From an uncultured Prevotella sp. (GTDB taxonomy: Bacteria > Bacteroidota > Bacteroidia > Bacteroidales > Bacteroidaceae), in the NCBI GenBank assembly GCA_934202525.1, contig CAKPYB010000004.1:1-64000 (forward strand): DNA of 64,000 nucleotides, read 5' to 3'. The notes beneath the pieces are model-generated. The model ran no database searches. It was given only the letters and a program-made list of their open reading frames with translations, and had not been told where the DNA came from. Positions 44,402-54,472 of this stretch are shown here, one piece after another; position 1 is the stretch's first letter, and the number at the start of each line of letters is the position of its first letter. A program made the translations under genes and the position numbers.

Positions 44402-46222
44402 ATGAATAACAAGAAGATATTAACAAGTATGGCAGCAGCGCTTATGAGTGCTGCTGCTTTGGCACAAGCTCCAGCCTTTCCGGGCGCAGAAGGTCACGGA
44501 AGATACGTAACGGGCGGAAGAGACGGAAAAGTAGTACACGTAACTAATCTCAATGACAGCGGAACGGGTTCTTTCAGAGAGGCAGTCAAGTCTGGTAAGA
44601 GAATCATCGTCTTCGATGTGGCTGGCGTCATCGCCCTGAAGTCTGATCTCAAGATAGCTGACAACATCACCATCCTCGGACAGACGGCTCCATCTCCGGG
44701 CATCACCCTCAGATATTACACCGTCCAACCGGGCAGCAACAACATCATCCGTTTCCTCCGCATACGCCGCGGAGAGGAAAAGAACATCAATGACGGTGCG
44801 GATGCTACCTGGCAGCGCAACAAGACCGGCATCATTTTCGACCACTGTTCCTTCAGTTGGAGCATCGACGAGGTGGCTTCTTTCTACGACAACAACAATT
44901 TCACCATGCAGTGGTGTACCGTTGCCGAGAGTCTCACCAATCCGGGTCACTCTAAGGGAGCACATGGTTACGGAGGTATCTGGGGCGGTAAGCTCGCCAG
45001 CTTCCACCACAACTTCGTAGGTCATCTCATGAACCGCGGTCCACGTTTTAATGGTGCAAGATACGGATGGACAGGCTACACCAGCAACAAGGATTACGAT
45101 ACTTATCAATGGAAGAATACCGTACAGGCAGAAAACGTAGACTTCCGCAACTGCGTAATGTACAACGCACAGGGTACCTGCTACGGAGGGCCGGGCGGCG
45201 GACAAATCAACATCGTGAACAATTACTACAAGGCTGGTCCAAGCCAGGGACTTAAAGAAACTACTCTGAATGGGCTCAAGGTAGATGTAAGCACCGGCAA
45301 GGAACGTGGCAGCCAGGACCGCATCACTCTGGTTACCTTATCTACCAGCAGTAATTCCGACAAGAGTCATCCTGAGTTCTTCGACATGACCAGCCGCTAC
45401 TTCATCAACGGCAACACCACCGAAACCACCAAGGGTTCTGTTACCCAAAACAAGGATTGGAAAGGTATCAGCTACGACAAAGGCATTCCAAGCCAGAACG
45501 GAGAATACTACAGTCCAGATGCCAAGAACTTCTATGGCGACGCTGTAGCTCATACCACCATCAGCGGCAAGTCTTGTGTCAAGATCAAGATGGACGCTCC
45601 TGCTCCAACAGGAGAGGTTACCACCCACTCTGCTGCCGAAGCATTCAGTAAAGTTCTGGCATACAGCGGCGCCTCGCTCTACCGCGATGAGATTGATGCG
45701 CGCTACATGGAAGAGGCAAAGACTGGTACTGCCAAGTACAAGGGAAGTATCACCAAATCGCCTGGCATCATCGACAAGGTATCAGATGTAAACGGCTACA
45801 CCGAGGCAAACTTCGGAAAAGGCTCTCGCCCTGCCGACTTCGATACCGATAAGGACGGTATCCCAGATGCATGGGAGACTGCCAACGGCTTAAATCCAAA
45901 CGATGCCTCTGATGCCCTCACCTACTCGCTTGACAGCAAGGGTTACTACACCAACCTTGAGGTTTACGCCAATTCGCTGGTTGAGGACATCATGAAGCAA
46001 GGCAATGCCGATGCAGAGAGCAAGGTAGATGAATACTATCCTGCATGTAAGAATCCTACAGGCATCTCGCAGATCATCACCTCCAATCCCAGTGAATTAG
46101 TCGAAGTAAAGTATTACAGCCTCAACGGCACCCTCCTTTCTGCTCCTCAAAAAGGAATCAACATCCGCAAGATGTTGTTTCAGAACGGAAAGACCGTAGT
46201 GGATAAGGTAATAAAGGAATAA
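44402..46222 (+). CDS. Secreted pectate lyase (PL1) with sorting tail
   Basis: Cleaves de-esterified homogalacturonan by beta-elimination. 606 residues. Signal peptide ends near ALAQA-PAFPG. The PL1 parallel beta-helix occupies about 24-300, with DHCSFSWSIDE (147-157, calcium site) and HLMNRGPRFNG (208-218), whose arginine is the expected catalytic base. A thrombospondin type-3-like calcium loop DTDKDGIPDAWE lies near residue 480. The last 35 residues (YYSLNGTLLSAPQKGINI...VIKE) look like a T9SS-type tail shared with other genes here. It supplies substrates for GH105. Confidence 0.9.
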   Translation: MNNKKILTSMAAALMSAAALAQAPAFPGAEGHGRYVTGGRDGKVVHVTNLNDSGTGSFREAVKSGKRIIVFDVAGVIALKSDLKIADNITILGQTAPSPGITLRYYTVQPGSNNIIRFLRIRRGEEKNINDGADATWQRNKTGIIFDHCSFSWSIDEVASFYDNNNFTMQWCTVAESLTNPGHSKGAHGYGGIWGGKLASFHHNFVGHLMNRGPRFNGARYGWTGYTSNKDYDTYQWKNTVQAENVDFRNCVMYNAQGTCYGGPGGGQINIVNNYYKAGPSQGLKETTLNGLKVDVSTGKERGSQDRITLVTLSTSSNSDKSHPEFFDMTSRYFINGNTTETTKGSVTQNKDWKGISYDKGIPSQNGEYYSPDAKNFYGDAVAHTTISGKSCVKIKMDAPAPTGEVTTHSAAEAFSKVLAYSGASLYRDEIDARYMEEAKTGTAKYKGSITKSPGIIDKVSDVNGYTEANFGKGSRPADFDTDKDGIPDAWETANGLNPNDASDALTYSLDSKGYYTNLEVYANSLVEDIMKQGNADAESKVDEYYPACKNPTGISQIITSNPSELVEVKYYSLNGTLLSAPQKGINIRKMLFQNGKTVVDKVIKE

Positions 46223-46242
46223 AACAAAACTTCTTATAAAAC

Positions 46243-46276
46243 AAAAGGGCATCCCCTCGTTTGGGAATGCCCTTTT
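46243..46276. terminator. Bidirectional terminator after PL1 gene
   Basis: AAAAGGGCAT pairs with ATGCCCTTTT, with CCC/GGG inside and a bulged A. Shared by the converging PL1 gene and the secreted protein at 46300. Confidence 0.88.
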
Positions 46277-46299
46277 GTTTTATATGTTAATACGTTCTG

Positions 46300-47001
46300 T
46301 TACTTTACATACTTCTTACCGTTCTTGATAACAATACCCTTGGCAGAAGAAGAAACCTCCTGACCTGCCATGTTATAGGTTTTACCATCCTTCTTCGCTG
46401 CTGCAGCGTTTACTGAAGAGATGCCTGTACCCGTACCTATCGTATACTTAAAGCCAAAGAAACCCAGCCTTGTACCTGCAGCAAGCACATAGTATGTACC
46501 ACCAGCAGCAACGTTGAAGGTTACTATACCATTAGACTTTGCGGCAATAATATTTTCATTTTTCTCGTTCAGTGTGAATTTCTGAGATTCACCATCCTTG
46601 GCACTTGGCAAATTGCAAGAAGCAGGAGCTACCTCAGCAAATTCTGCATCCAGGATATGGAAGCCCTTGGTACCACCCAACTGAATACCTACAGTTACAG
46701 AACCAGCCTTTGCTGTCTCGAACTTATAAACGCAACCAGTTGGCTCTGCTCCTTTAACCAACTTACCATTGTTCTTACCACATACGTAAGCAGTAAAATC
46801 ACCATCAGCCCAATTATCGGTAGCCTTACCATCTGCAAAAGCAGTACCAGCATTCTCCATATAAGTCAAAGTGACATTTTTTACTGACGTAATCTTATCA
46901 CCAGCATTTACCTTGTCACCTACCTGCACAGCATAAGTTCCCTGAGCATTAACACTTGCAGCCAAAGCTACGGCTGCGATAAGAGTAAAGAATTTCTTCA
47001 T
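46300..47001 (-). CDS. Small secreted protein with sorting tail
   Basis: 233 residues. Signal peptide MKKFFTLIAAVALAASVNA-Q. The mature part is beta-rich, with no named domain that I recognise (a jelly-roll-like carbohydrate-binding fold is possible). The C-terminus YNMAGQEVSSSAKGIVIKNG followed by KKYVK is the short Por/T9SS-like tail. It is opposite in orientation to the PL1 gene. A role in surface glycan binding is inference from context. Confidence 0.75.
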   Translation of the reverse strand: MKKFFTLIAAVALAASVNAQGTYAVQVGDKVNAGDKITSVKNVTLTYMENAGTAFADGKATDNWADGDFTAYVCGKNNGKLVKGAEPTGCVYKFETAKAGSVTVGIQLGGTKGFHILDAEFAEVAPASCNLPSAKDGESQKFTLNEKNENIIAAKSNGIVTFNVAAGGTYYVLAAGTRLGFFGFKYTIGTGTGISSVNAAAAKKDGKTYNMAGQEVSSSAKGIVIKNGKKYVK

Positions 47002-47089
47002 AATCGTTTTATTTTAAGTTTATATATTATTAATTAGTTGATGAATAACTTTATTTTAGTTTGATTCATTTACCAGTTTGTTTCGTTGG

Positions 47090-47097
47090 CAAATTTA
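47090..47097 (-). promoter_or_regulatory. -7 box of secreted protein gene
   Basis: Minus-strand TAAATTTG, about 89 nt before the ATG at 47001. Confidence 0.4.
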
Positions 47098-47218
47098 GCA
47101 AATCATTTTGAGAATCTCGGAAAAATGTGAACCAAAATGAACAAAAACTACGAAAACGATTACGTAAATCCAAACGTCAAGTATCAGAATATAAGAGAGT
47201 TTTAGCTAGCAGACACCA

Positions 47219-47254
47219 AACGGGCTGAAGAGACAGCAGCCCCTTCAGCCCGTT
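47219..47254. repeat. Inverted repeat CGGGCTGAAG
   Basis: CGGGCTGAAG (47221-47230) and CTTCAGCCCG (47243-47252) form a 10-bp stem or more, downstream of the 47283 gene. CCCCTTCAGCCCGTT recurs at 63030-63044. The T-run is weak. Confidence 0.65.
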
Positions 47255-47282
47255 GTAGAACTATATACTAAAGTGCAGTATT

Positions 47283-48848
47283 TTATCCTTCCTTTATCTT
47301 CCAATCACTAATTGTCCGCTGATTACTATCGTAATTAACACCAATTTTGAACAAGCGTTTACCTTCAGCAGAATAAGGAATCAGATACCCCTTTTCATCT
47401 ATCTGTTTGATTGCTTCTTCGGCAGAACCATCATACTTCAACTCGAAAACAAACACAGCATCAGGCATATACACCACTGCATCAGCCCTGCCTATCGCAC
47501 TATCCTCCTCTACCCTCATATAGGCACCCATCAGATTGAAGATAAGATAGAACACAGTCTGGAAATCCCGTTCGTTCTTATTACTCAAACGGTTAGAGAT
47601 GCTGGCAAGATACGCTTTCAACCGAATCATTGCTCCCTCTACATCTCCATCATAAAGCATTTCCAGGAAATCACCCACCAGACTATTATTATCCAAAGAT
47701 ATCGGTGAAAGATAGTTAGGTGCAAGACTCTTGAGCATACCTATCTTTACCTCCCTGTTAGGATATTCCAAAGTATAGCGATGTAGCATCGGATTATACT
47801 TCTTGATGGTGAGATAACCGCTCTGATAGAGCAGCGGAAGCGCAGAAGTCATCATTTCCGGTGAAACATCAAAGTCATCCACATCACATGATTTCTTCTC
47901 AATATCCATCACATTGACGTGATACTTCTGCAATGTCTTGATGAGATAAGTCGGCGTACCTGAGCCAAACCAGTAAGGAGCAATCTTGCGTGCATTCAGC
48001 GCCTTTACCAGGCTGAATGGATTGAAGATATCTTCTGATTTTTCACTGAAATGATAACCGTCGTAGAATCTTGTCAGCTCTGCCAGGCATTCCTCATAGG
48101 TCATGCCAAGGGCTTCGCCCAATGACTCAATATCCGGTTTCATCTGCGTGGTAAGTTCCTTCTTGCTGATACCGCAGATTGCCGAGTACTGGTCGAACAT
48201 GCTGATATTGTCAAGGTTATTCAGCTCGCTGAAGATGCTGAGCTGCGAGAACTTGGTGATACCCGTGATGAAGGTGAACTCCAGGTATGGGTCGAGCATC
48301 TTCAGCGGACTGTAGAAGTTCTGCATGATGCGACGGAGGGGCTGCAGGTTCTCCTTTTCATGCACCACATCCAGCAAAGGAGCATCGTATTCATCGATGA
48401 TGACTACCACCTTTTCGCCAGTCTTTTCATAAGCTCGCTTTACAATACCAGCCAGTCTTTCGTTAGGATAGTTTTCACCTTCTCCCTTACCATAAAGTTC
48501 TTCGTAGGGCAAAAGTCGTAGATTCAGATAACTGTTCAGGGCATCAACATCAAAATGTTTGGCACCGCTCAGGTCGAAATGAAGCACAGGGTGCTTCACC
48601 CAATCCTTCTCATAATCAGCTATTGCCAATCCCTCGAAGAGTTCCTTTCTTCCCTCAAAATAAGCTTGGAGAGTAGAGGCAAAGAGCGACTTTCCGAATC
48701 GTCTTGGACGACTCAGAAAGACATACTTCATACCTTTTTCTCTGAAATCCACGATATATTTGGTCTTATCTATATAGAGATAACTTTTCTCGCGAATTTC
48801 GTCAAAAGTCTGCATTCCTACAGGATATTTATTTACTATTTTTGCCAT
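47283..48848 (-). CDS. AAA-ATPase-like / PD-(D/E)XK protein (DUF1703 type)
   Basis: 521-residue member of the AAA-ATPase-like plus DUF1703 family, abundant and multi-copy in Prevotella-like genomes. N-terminal ATPase: conserved YLYIDKT, Walker A-like RPRRFGKS (47-54), Walker [13 protein letters not shown]-terminal nuclease-like domain: [11 protein letters not shown] (453-463) and FELKYDG (468-474), giving the D...ExK signature. Function is unproven; mobile-element or stress roles have been suggested for the family. It interrupts the pectin locus and probably inserted there. Confidence 0.85.
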   Translation of the reverse strand: MAKIVNKYPVGMQTFDEIREKSYLYIDKTKYIVDFREKGMKYVFLSRPRRFGKSLFASTLQAYFEGRKELFEGLAIADYEKDWVKHPVLHFDLSGAKHFDVDALNSYLNLRLLPYEELYGKGEGENYPNERLAGIVKRAYEKTGEKVVVIIDEYDAPLLDVVHEKENLQPLRRIMQNFYSPLKMLDPYLEFTFITGITKFSQLSIFSELNNLDNISMFDQYSAICGISKKELTTQMKPDIESLGEALGMTYEECLAELTRFYDGYHFSEKSEDIFNPFSLVKALNARKIAPYWFGSGTPTYLIKTLQKYHVNVMDIEKKSCDVDDFDVSPEMMTSALPLLYQSGYLTIKKYNPMLHRYTLEYPNREVKIGMLKSLAPNYLSPISLDNNSLVGDFLEMLYDGDVEGAMIRLKAYLASISNRLSNKNERDFQTVFYLIFNLMGAYMRVEEDSAIGRADAVVYMPDAVFVFELKYDGSAEEAIKQIDEKGYLIPYSAEGKRLFKIGVNYDSNQRTISDWKIKEG

Positions 48849-48980
48849 ATTCCTTCATGCTTTACGTTTTGCGCGGCTAAGATACAAAGAAAATCTGAAT
48901 TAGCCAAAGAAAAAATCAAATAACTGAACTTTCGCTTATCAAAAAAAGAAAGGAGATAAGGAAGTACCGTAAAGATAGCA

Positions 48981-49013
48981 AGAGGGTGCGCCATAACTTA
49001 TGACGCACCCTCT
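48981..49013 (-). terminator. Hairpin after 53-residue peptide gene
   Basis: AGAGGGTGCG / CGCACCCTCT plus an inner CATAA/TTATG, 15 paired positions. A sister hairpin at 63079-63119 has the same AGAGGGTG...GTCATAAGT sequence. The T-run here is poor. Confidence 0.6.
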
Positions 49014-49042
49014 ATATACCTTATAATGAAAAATGAGGAGAA

Positions 49043-49204
49043 TTAATCCCAAAGACTGCCGCTGCTTGGACGGGCAAGAATTTCCGTATCATCTTTAATG
49101 AGTTCATCAGATGTCGTAGTACTTGGAGTTGTTCCACTACCTGCCAAGATAACACCAACCTCAACTTCTGTAACTTCCATAACTGGCTTAATATATTTTT
49201 TCAT
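49043..49204 (-). CDS. 53-residue MKKYIKP-type small peptide
   Basis: Frame MKKYIKPVMEVTEVEVGVIL followed by AGSGTTPS and ending SSGSLWD. Bacteroidota carry many short proteins that begin MKK.YIKP.MEV and contain an LAGSG motif about 20 residues in. They look like precursor peptides cleaved after the Gly-rich site. I recognise the pattern but not a function. ATG is preceded by A-rich sequence. It lies 66 bases downstream of the secreted protein gene on the same strand and may be co-transcribed. Confidence 0.65.
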   Translation of the reverse strand: MKKYIKPVMEVTEVEVGVILAGSGTTPSTTTSDELIKDDTEILARPSSGSLWD

Positions 49205-49270
49205 CTTTATTTTCTTTTAAAATTCAACGTGTTTGTTATAATAGTAAAGTTTAGTAAATAGCAAAGACGA

Positions 49271-50383
49271 TTACTTCTTGATCATCTTCTTTCCGTTGCA
49301 GATAACAATGCCCTTGTAGTCCTTGCCTACTCGCTGTCCAGAAAGAGAGTACATGATGCCGTCAGCCTTCACGCTATTCTGCTGGATTGCCTGAATACCG
49401 GTAGTGTTTCCACCAATACCGATTGAGTAATACTTAGCAGAGGTTGATGCATTAATCTCCAAATATGCCTTGTTTGCAGGAATTGTAACACCAGATTTAA
49501 CCTGATAGAAACCTACACCATTAGAGGTCTTGTTAGCCAAGCAGTAAATATTTGATGCACCAGTCTTTGTTCCATCAGAAGTCTCCATACCTGTCTCAGT
49601 AACAGTAGCTGTTTCTGTACTAGCCTCCAATATGTAATCACCTTTTCCTTTCAAGATAACAGCCTTACCTGCTTCAACTACACCTTCAATCTTTGTATAA
49701 GTAAGCTCTTTAGAAGAAGAGTTGTAACTTACAGAATAAGCCTCCAAGCCATCAGTTCTGTTTGAGTAATCTACAGCAAATTTAGAAGCATGAGTTGCGA
49801 AACCGGCTTCGCTGATAGTAACTTTTTCTGATGTAGAAGTAGCTGGGGTAACTTTAATATGATAAAGATTGATTCCACTATTACTAGAATAGATTAAAAT
49901 TTTGGCAGTTTTTGTTCCTGTATATTTCACTGTTGAAGAAATAGGATTTCCATAATTATATGATATCCTTTGAAGTTCCGTAAGAGAAGCAAAATTATTG
50001 TCAGCATAGCTTGCTATTACCAAATCTCTACTAGCATCTGTGGATTTACCTGCATGTGCTGCAACTATATAAATATCACTTGATCCTGTAACTTCAAAAG
50101 AAATAACACGACTCAAACTTGATTCATTTGCAACATTACCGGTTCCAGAAAATTTAAGACGTTGTGTATATTTAACACCATCAACAGTTTTATTACTACC
50201 ATCTATTGCCATCTTCCTGTCAGCAGTAGCATATACAGACAAGCCATCAATAGTCTTATTCTCTGTTAAATCGCCTGCAGTCCAATTAGAGAAATTCCAC
50301 TCTTTGACAGTTTCTGTTTCTGCCTGTGCATACACACTCGTCGCCATAAACAATGCGACAATAAAAGTAAATAAGTTCTTCAT
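49271..50383 (-). CDS. Secreted protein of unknown function with sorting tail
   Basis: 370 residues. Signal peptide MKNLFTFIVALFMATSVYA-Q. The mature N-terminal part (EWNFSNWTAG...) resembles carbohydrate-binding or beta-sandwich regions seen on secreted pectinases, followed by further beta-rich sequence and the tail MYSLSGQRVGKDYKGIVICN plus GKKMIKK. No catalytic motif is visible. Promoter at 50477-50447. Divergent from the large CE8 gene, so probably induced with it. Confidence 0.72.
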   Translation of the reverse strand: MKNLFTFIVALFMATSVYAQAETETVKEWNFSNWTAGDLTENKTIDGLSVYATADRKMAIDGSNKTVDGVKYTQRLKFSGTGNVANESSLSRVISFEVTGSSDIYIVAAHAGKSTDASRDLVIASYADNNFASLTELQRISYNYGNPISSTVKYTGTKTAKILIYSSNSGINLYHIKVTPATSTSEKVTISEAGFATHASKFAVDYSNRTDGLEAYSVSYNSSSKELTYTKIEGVVEAGKAVILKGKGDYILEASTETATVTETGMETSDGTKTGASNIYCLANKTSNGVGFYQVKSGVTIPANKAYLEINASTSAKYYSIGIGGNTTGIQAIQQNSVKADGIMYSLSGQRVGKDYKGIVICNGKKMIKK

Positions 50384-50446
50384 TTTTTAAAAGTTTTAAT
50401 TGATTTATTAATATAATTTGGTTTAAAATTCATTTGTTTTCGCCTG

Positions 50447-50477
50447 CAAAAGTACTACATTATTCTCATTTGGCAAA
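50447..50477 (-). promoter_or_regulatory. Promoter of secreted protein gene
   Basis: Minus-strand TTTG (50477-50474), 19-nt spacer, TACTTTTG (50454-50447). Confidence 0.75.
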
Positions 50478-50574
50478 AGGAAAACGAGACAAAAAGGCGA
50501 AAATATACGAAAACGATTGCGTAGCTTTTACAACAAAATTGAAACAAAAAGTTCTTAAATAGAAATAATAAGTG

Positions 50575-50582
50575 TAATTTTG
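50575..50582 (+). promoter_or_regulatory. -7 box of large CE8 gene
   Basis: TAATTTTG, 61 bases before the ATG; -33 box weak. Confidence 0.5.
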
Positions 50583-50643
50583 CAACAATAAACTTAATTA
50601 TGTAAACAATAAAATAAAGTATAACAACCTAAAAGGCAAACAA

Positions 50644-53600
50644 ATGAAAAAGAATCTACTAAGATTTGGGCTTTTACTCATAGCCCTGTTTGTGATGGTA
50701 GTGGCAAATGCGCAAACCTACCAGAACGAAGAAGCTAGCGTTTCATGGCCGTTTAATAACGACAACTACGCTACGCAGTACACAAAATCACCAGAAAATG
50801 GTTTCAGTCTGGTTTCCGTAAACACCGGTGACTTGAAGTATACTCTCAAGCCATCACAGACTACAAAAGACAAAGACGGAAGCTATATGGTCATGGCTGG
50901 TTTCGGTCCTGTTGGTACAACAAAAGCCGTAGAATGGACCGTTAAACCAAGCAAAGGTCTTACGTTCACCCCAACCTCTATCAGTACCTACGTAAACCGA
51001 TTCGGTACAGATGCAGAAAATGGAGTAACCGTAACCGCCAAACTTAGCGACGGAACTCCTGTAGAGTTGGGTAAATTCACAGCTTTAAGAGAAAACAAAA
51101 CTACAGAAACAGACAAGTATTCGAAAAACGAAAACCTGACCAACCACATCGTCATCCAGCTCACTGCCGAGCAGCAAGCCCAACTGACATCTGCTGAAGG
51201 TTTCACCCTGAGTTGCACCGTCGGTGTTGGCTCAAACAAGCAGCAAGGCTTTGCCGATGTTCACATCAACGGTCTCTTGAACGGAACTATTCAAAAGGTA
51301 GAACAGTATACCCTGTCGGCTGTAGTATCAACAGTAGGAGCAGGAACCATCAAGGTATCTCCTGCAGGAACCGTATTTGATGCAGAAACACCAATCACCG
51401 TAACTGCAACAAAGAATTTCGGCTACAAATTTGTCAACTGGACAGATGCCAACAACAAGGTAGTATCTACAGACGAAGAATATACCTTCTCTATCACTGC
51501 CAACACAGCATTGAAGGCAAACTTTGAGAAGATTAACACCTATGCCTTAGATTATAAGGTAGAAGGTGGTGCCAACGACTACATGGTGAGCGCATCTCCT
51601 GCCCCAACCATTGTTGACGGCAAAAATATGTACGAAGAGGGAACAGAAGTAGCCCTTACAGCCAGCAGCAACGACATCCTCACCTTCACCAACTGGAATG
51701 ACGGTGAGACTAGCGCAGAACGCAAAATAAACATGAATGCCGACCAGTCATTCACTGCAGCATATTCCGCAATAGACTTCATCGCAGGCTGGGACTTCTA
51801 TAAGTCAGCAAGAGAAGGCCGTACAGCAGACTTCGCAGCAGAAGACAACGATGTAGACCAGCTCATCCTGCGCGATGCTGACGGAAACACATACGGCTGG
51901 CTCGACAAGAGCAACAGCGCTGGTGGCTATGAAGGAAAGAATGCAGCCGTAAACTGGACCAAGACTAGTACCAAGGCTCTGGGCGAGACCTACTGGCAGA
52001 CCAAGGTCAACGCAACAGCCTTTACCAACATCAAGGTAAAGAGCAGCATGCTCTACAATTATAATGCATACGAAACATATAATGTAGAATACTCTCTCAA
52101 CGGCACCGACTGGACCAAAGTAGGCGCCATCAAGATGCCAGGAGCCAAAGCCTGGACAGACGGGGAGTTCACTCTCCCAGCCGATGCAAACAACAAGGCA
52201 GAAGTATACATCCGCTGGATTGCCGACAAGACTTCTTCCATCAAGGGAGCAACAGGCACCAACGATGGAATCTCAATCACAGATATCTACATCACAGGTA
52301 CCGCCCAGCTCGTAAACGACGGCAAAGCACCTGTACTCGTAAGCACCGTACCAGCAGAAGGCGCAACCAACGCATCTGCCAACGGCAAGATTGTGCTGAC
52401 TTTCGATGAGAAGGTAAAACTCACCGACAACGCAACCGCTACACTCGGCACACAAAAGATAGAAGGAGCCGTATCCGGCAAGACCATCACCTTTGCATAC
52501 AAAGGTTTGAACTACGCCACAGCTTATACCTTCACGCTCGCTGCAGGTTCGGTAGCCGATCTGACAGACAATGCCACAGACCAGGCAATCGTTCTGAACT
52601 TTACTACCAAGACCAAGCCAGCTGTAACCAAGGCACTCTACGACTTCATCGTCCCAACCGACGGCGACTTCAAGGCAGCACTTGCAGCAGCAGCTAAGCG
52701 TACAGATACCAGCAAGCGTTTCCGCATCTTCATCAAGCAGGGCGACTACAAGATTCCTGCTGACGAAAGCAGCAAGGTTACAGGTAGCGACGGCAATAGT
52801 TACGCCAACCCTACCACCTATATAAATACACCAAACGTATCCATCATCGGCGAGGGAATGGACAACACCTCTCTGACCAACACCGTTCCTAACTCAGGTC
52901 AAGCAGCCAACGTATTGGAAGGTATCGGCAAGGGCGACGTACTCTGCCTGCAGAAGGAAGCTACAAATACTTATTTCCAGGATTTGAAGATGTACAGCAG
53001 CATGGGAGATGCCAAGGGTCGCGACATCGTACTCAACGACCAGAGCAACAAGACCATCTGCAAGAACGTAAACCTCTGGGCTTATCAGGATACCTACGTA
53101 TCAAACAACCAGAACGGTAAATTCTACTTCGAAGACGGCATCCTCCGCGGTCGCACCGACTTCCTCTGCGGTAAGGGTGATGTATATTATAATAATGTAG
53201 AACTCTGGATGTGCGAAAAGGGAGGCTATCTCGCAGTTCCTTCTCAGCCTAAGAAGTATGGCTACATCTTCAAAGACTGTACCATCAAGGATGCTACTGA
53301 GGCAAAAGACCTGAATGGCAACTACACCTTAGGTCGTCCATGGGGCAAGGGCACACCTATCGCTCTCTACATTGACACCAAGATGGAAGCCATCCCATCA
53401 GCAGCAGGTTGGAGCGAGATGAGTGGCGGTTACCCTAAGCGTTTCGCTGAATACAACTCAAACACATCAACAGGTAGCGTAGTAGACCTCAAGGACAGAA
53501 AGAAAGTATATGATGCCTACGACTCAAAGGATGGCGACAATTATGTAAACCGCCGCAATGAAACAACAGAAAGCCCAATCCTCACAGCAGAGGAAGCAGC

Positions 53601-54045
53601 GTTCTTCACTGTTGAAAACATAATGGGTCAGGATGATGACTGGGATCCTACAGCAGCCACAGAGCAGGCTTCAGCACCAACAAACGTTAAGCTGAACGGC
53701 ACAACCCTCGCTTGGGACAACAACGACTACGCTCTTCTCTGGGCAGTATGCAAAAACGGCAAGGTAGTAAACTTCACCATCACTCCTAGCTACATAGTAG
53801 ATGATGCCTCAGCAACATGGGGTGTACGTGCAGCCAACGAGATGGGCGGTTTGAGCGAAGCTACAACAATAGGTCAAGGCACCGGCATCCGCGACATCAC
53901 CTCAACTACAGAAGCAGCAGTCATCAAGACCGCTATCTATGCAGCCGACGGCACCCAGCTCTCAAACCTTCAGAAGGGTATCAACATCATTGTGAAGACC
54001 CTGGCAGATGGCAGCAAGAAAACAAGCAAAGTCATCGTAAAGTAA
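50644..54045 (+). CDS. Multidomain secreted pectin methylesterase (CE8)
   Basis: 1133 residues. Signal peptide MKKNLLRFGLLLIALFVMVVANA-Q. N-terminal beta domain to about 215; two InlB B-repeat/Listeria-Bacteroides repeats (about 222-297 and 300-374, each with a FxNW core); a carbohydrate-binding-like region 378-555; a Big_5 domain 560-656. The CE8 catalytic beta-helix spans about 664-1000 with AYQDTYVSN (Asp816), GRTDFLCGKG (Asp839) and LGRPWGKG (Arg898, Trp900), all intact. A fibronectin-III-like segment and a sorting tail ending KVIVK close it. It should sit on the cell surface and de-esterify pectin before PL1 attack. It is followed by a terminator and then SusC. Confidence 0.9.
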   Translation: MKKNLLRFGLLLIALFVMVVANAQTYQNEEASVSWPFNNDNYATQYTKSPENGFSLVSVNTGDLKYTLKPSQTTKDKDGSYMVMAGFGPVGTTKAVEWTVKPSKGLTFTPTSISTYVNRFGTDAENGVTVTAKLSDGTPVELGKFTALRENKTTETDKYSKNENLTNHIVIQLTAEQQAQLTSAEGFTLSCTVGVGSNKQQGFADVHINGLLNGTIQKVEQYTLSAVVSTVGAGTIKVSPAGTVFDAETPITVTATKNFGYKFVNWTDANNKVVSTDEEYTFSITANTALKANFEKINTYALDYKVEGGANDYMVSASPAPTIVDGKNMYEEGTEVALTASSNDILTFTNWNDGETSAERKINMNADQSFTAAYSAIDFIAGWDFYKSAREGRTADFAAEDNDVDQLILRDADGNTYGWLDKSNSAGGYEGKNAAVNWTKTSTKALGETYWQTKVNATAFTNIKVKSSMLYNYNAYETYNVEYSLNGTDWTKVGAIKMPGAKAWTDGEFTLPADANNKAEVYIRWIADKTSSIKGATGTNDGISITDIYITGTAQLVNDGKAPVLVSTVPAEGATNASANGKIVLTFDEKVKLTDNATATLGTQKIEGAVSGKTITFAYKGLNYATAYTFTLAAGSVADLTDNATDQAIVLNFTTKTKPAVTKALYDFIVPTDGDFKAALAAAAKRTDTSKRFRIFIKQGDYKIPADESSKVTGSDGNSYANPTTYINTPNVSIIGEGMDNTSLTNTVPNSGQAANVLEGIGKGDVLCLQKEATNTYFQDLKMYSSMGDAKGRDIVLNDQSNKTICKNVNLWAYQDTYVSNNQNGKFYFEDGILRGRTDFLCGKGDVYYNNVELWMCEKGGYLAVPSQPKKYGYIFKDCTIKDATEAKDLNGNYTLGRPWGKGTPIALYIDTKMEAIPSAAGWSEMSGGYPKRFAEYNSNTSTGSVVDLKDRKKVYDAYDSKDGDNYVNRRNETTESPILTAEEAAFFTVENIMGQDDDWDPTAATEQASAPTNVKLNGTTLAWDNNDYALLWAVCKNGKVVNFTITPSYIVDDASATWGVRAANEMGGLSEATTIGQGTGIRDITSTTEAAVIKTAIYAADGTQLSNLQKGINIIVKTLADGSKKTSKVIVK

Positions 54046-54084
54046 CAGAGACATTAAGTAAATTGATTGACAGATAACATTCGG

Positions 54085-54138
54085 AGTGCAATATCCCCAC
54101 CCTCATTCAGAAGGGTGCTGGATATTGCACTTTTTCTT
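54085..54138 (+). terminator. Terminator after CE8 gene
   Basis: AGTGCAATATCC / GGATATTGCACT with inner ACCCT/AGGGT pairing, then TTTTTC. 40 bases after the stop. Confidence 0.88.
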
Positions 54139-54282
54139 TGTTCTCATAAAATATGTGAAAGCCACCGAAAGATATGAAAGAATAAAGGAAACATATAAAA
54201 AAACAGAGTATTTACGCAAAAATCTGTAAACGTTTACGTAAATTTTTACCTCAAATATATCTCTATTCTCATATTTTTTATC

Positions 54283-54290
54283 TAATTTTG
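54283..54290 (+). promoter_or_regulatory. -7 box of susC-susD transcript
   Basis: TAATTTTG, predicted start near 54297; no good -33. Confidence 0.5.
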
Positions 54291-54296
54291 CAGCAA

Positions 54297-54472
54297 GAAA
54301 ACCAAGACTTAGCTAACGCTATGCATCAAGGTTGCCCTACACGGAGCCTTCGGGAGCCAAGAGGAACAGCCATGATAAAGCAACTGCTCAGGACTGGGAT
54401 TCTACTTAAAAACATTTCAAAAACATTAGAAAATTAGTAATTTAGAATAAGTTTTATCTAAACCTAAAGTGT
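54297..54472 (+). promoter_or_regulatory. Long structured leader upstream of SusC
   Basis: A 175-nt leader whose first 110 bases are GC-richer than surrounding spacers and contain complementary pieces such as GGTTGC with GCAACT and a repeated GGAGCC...GGGAGCC. The last 60 bases are A-rich up to the ATG. It could be a regulatory leader. Confidence 0.35.
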
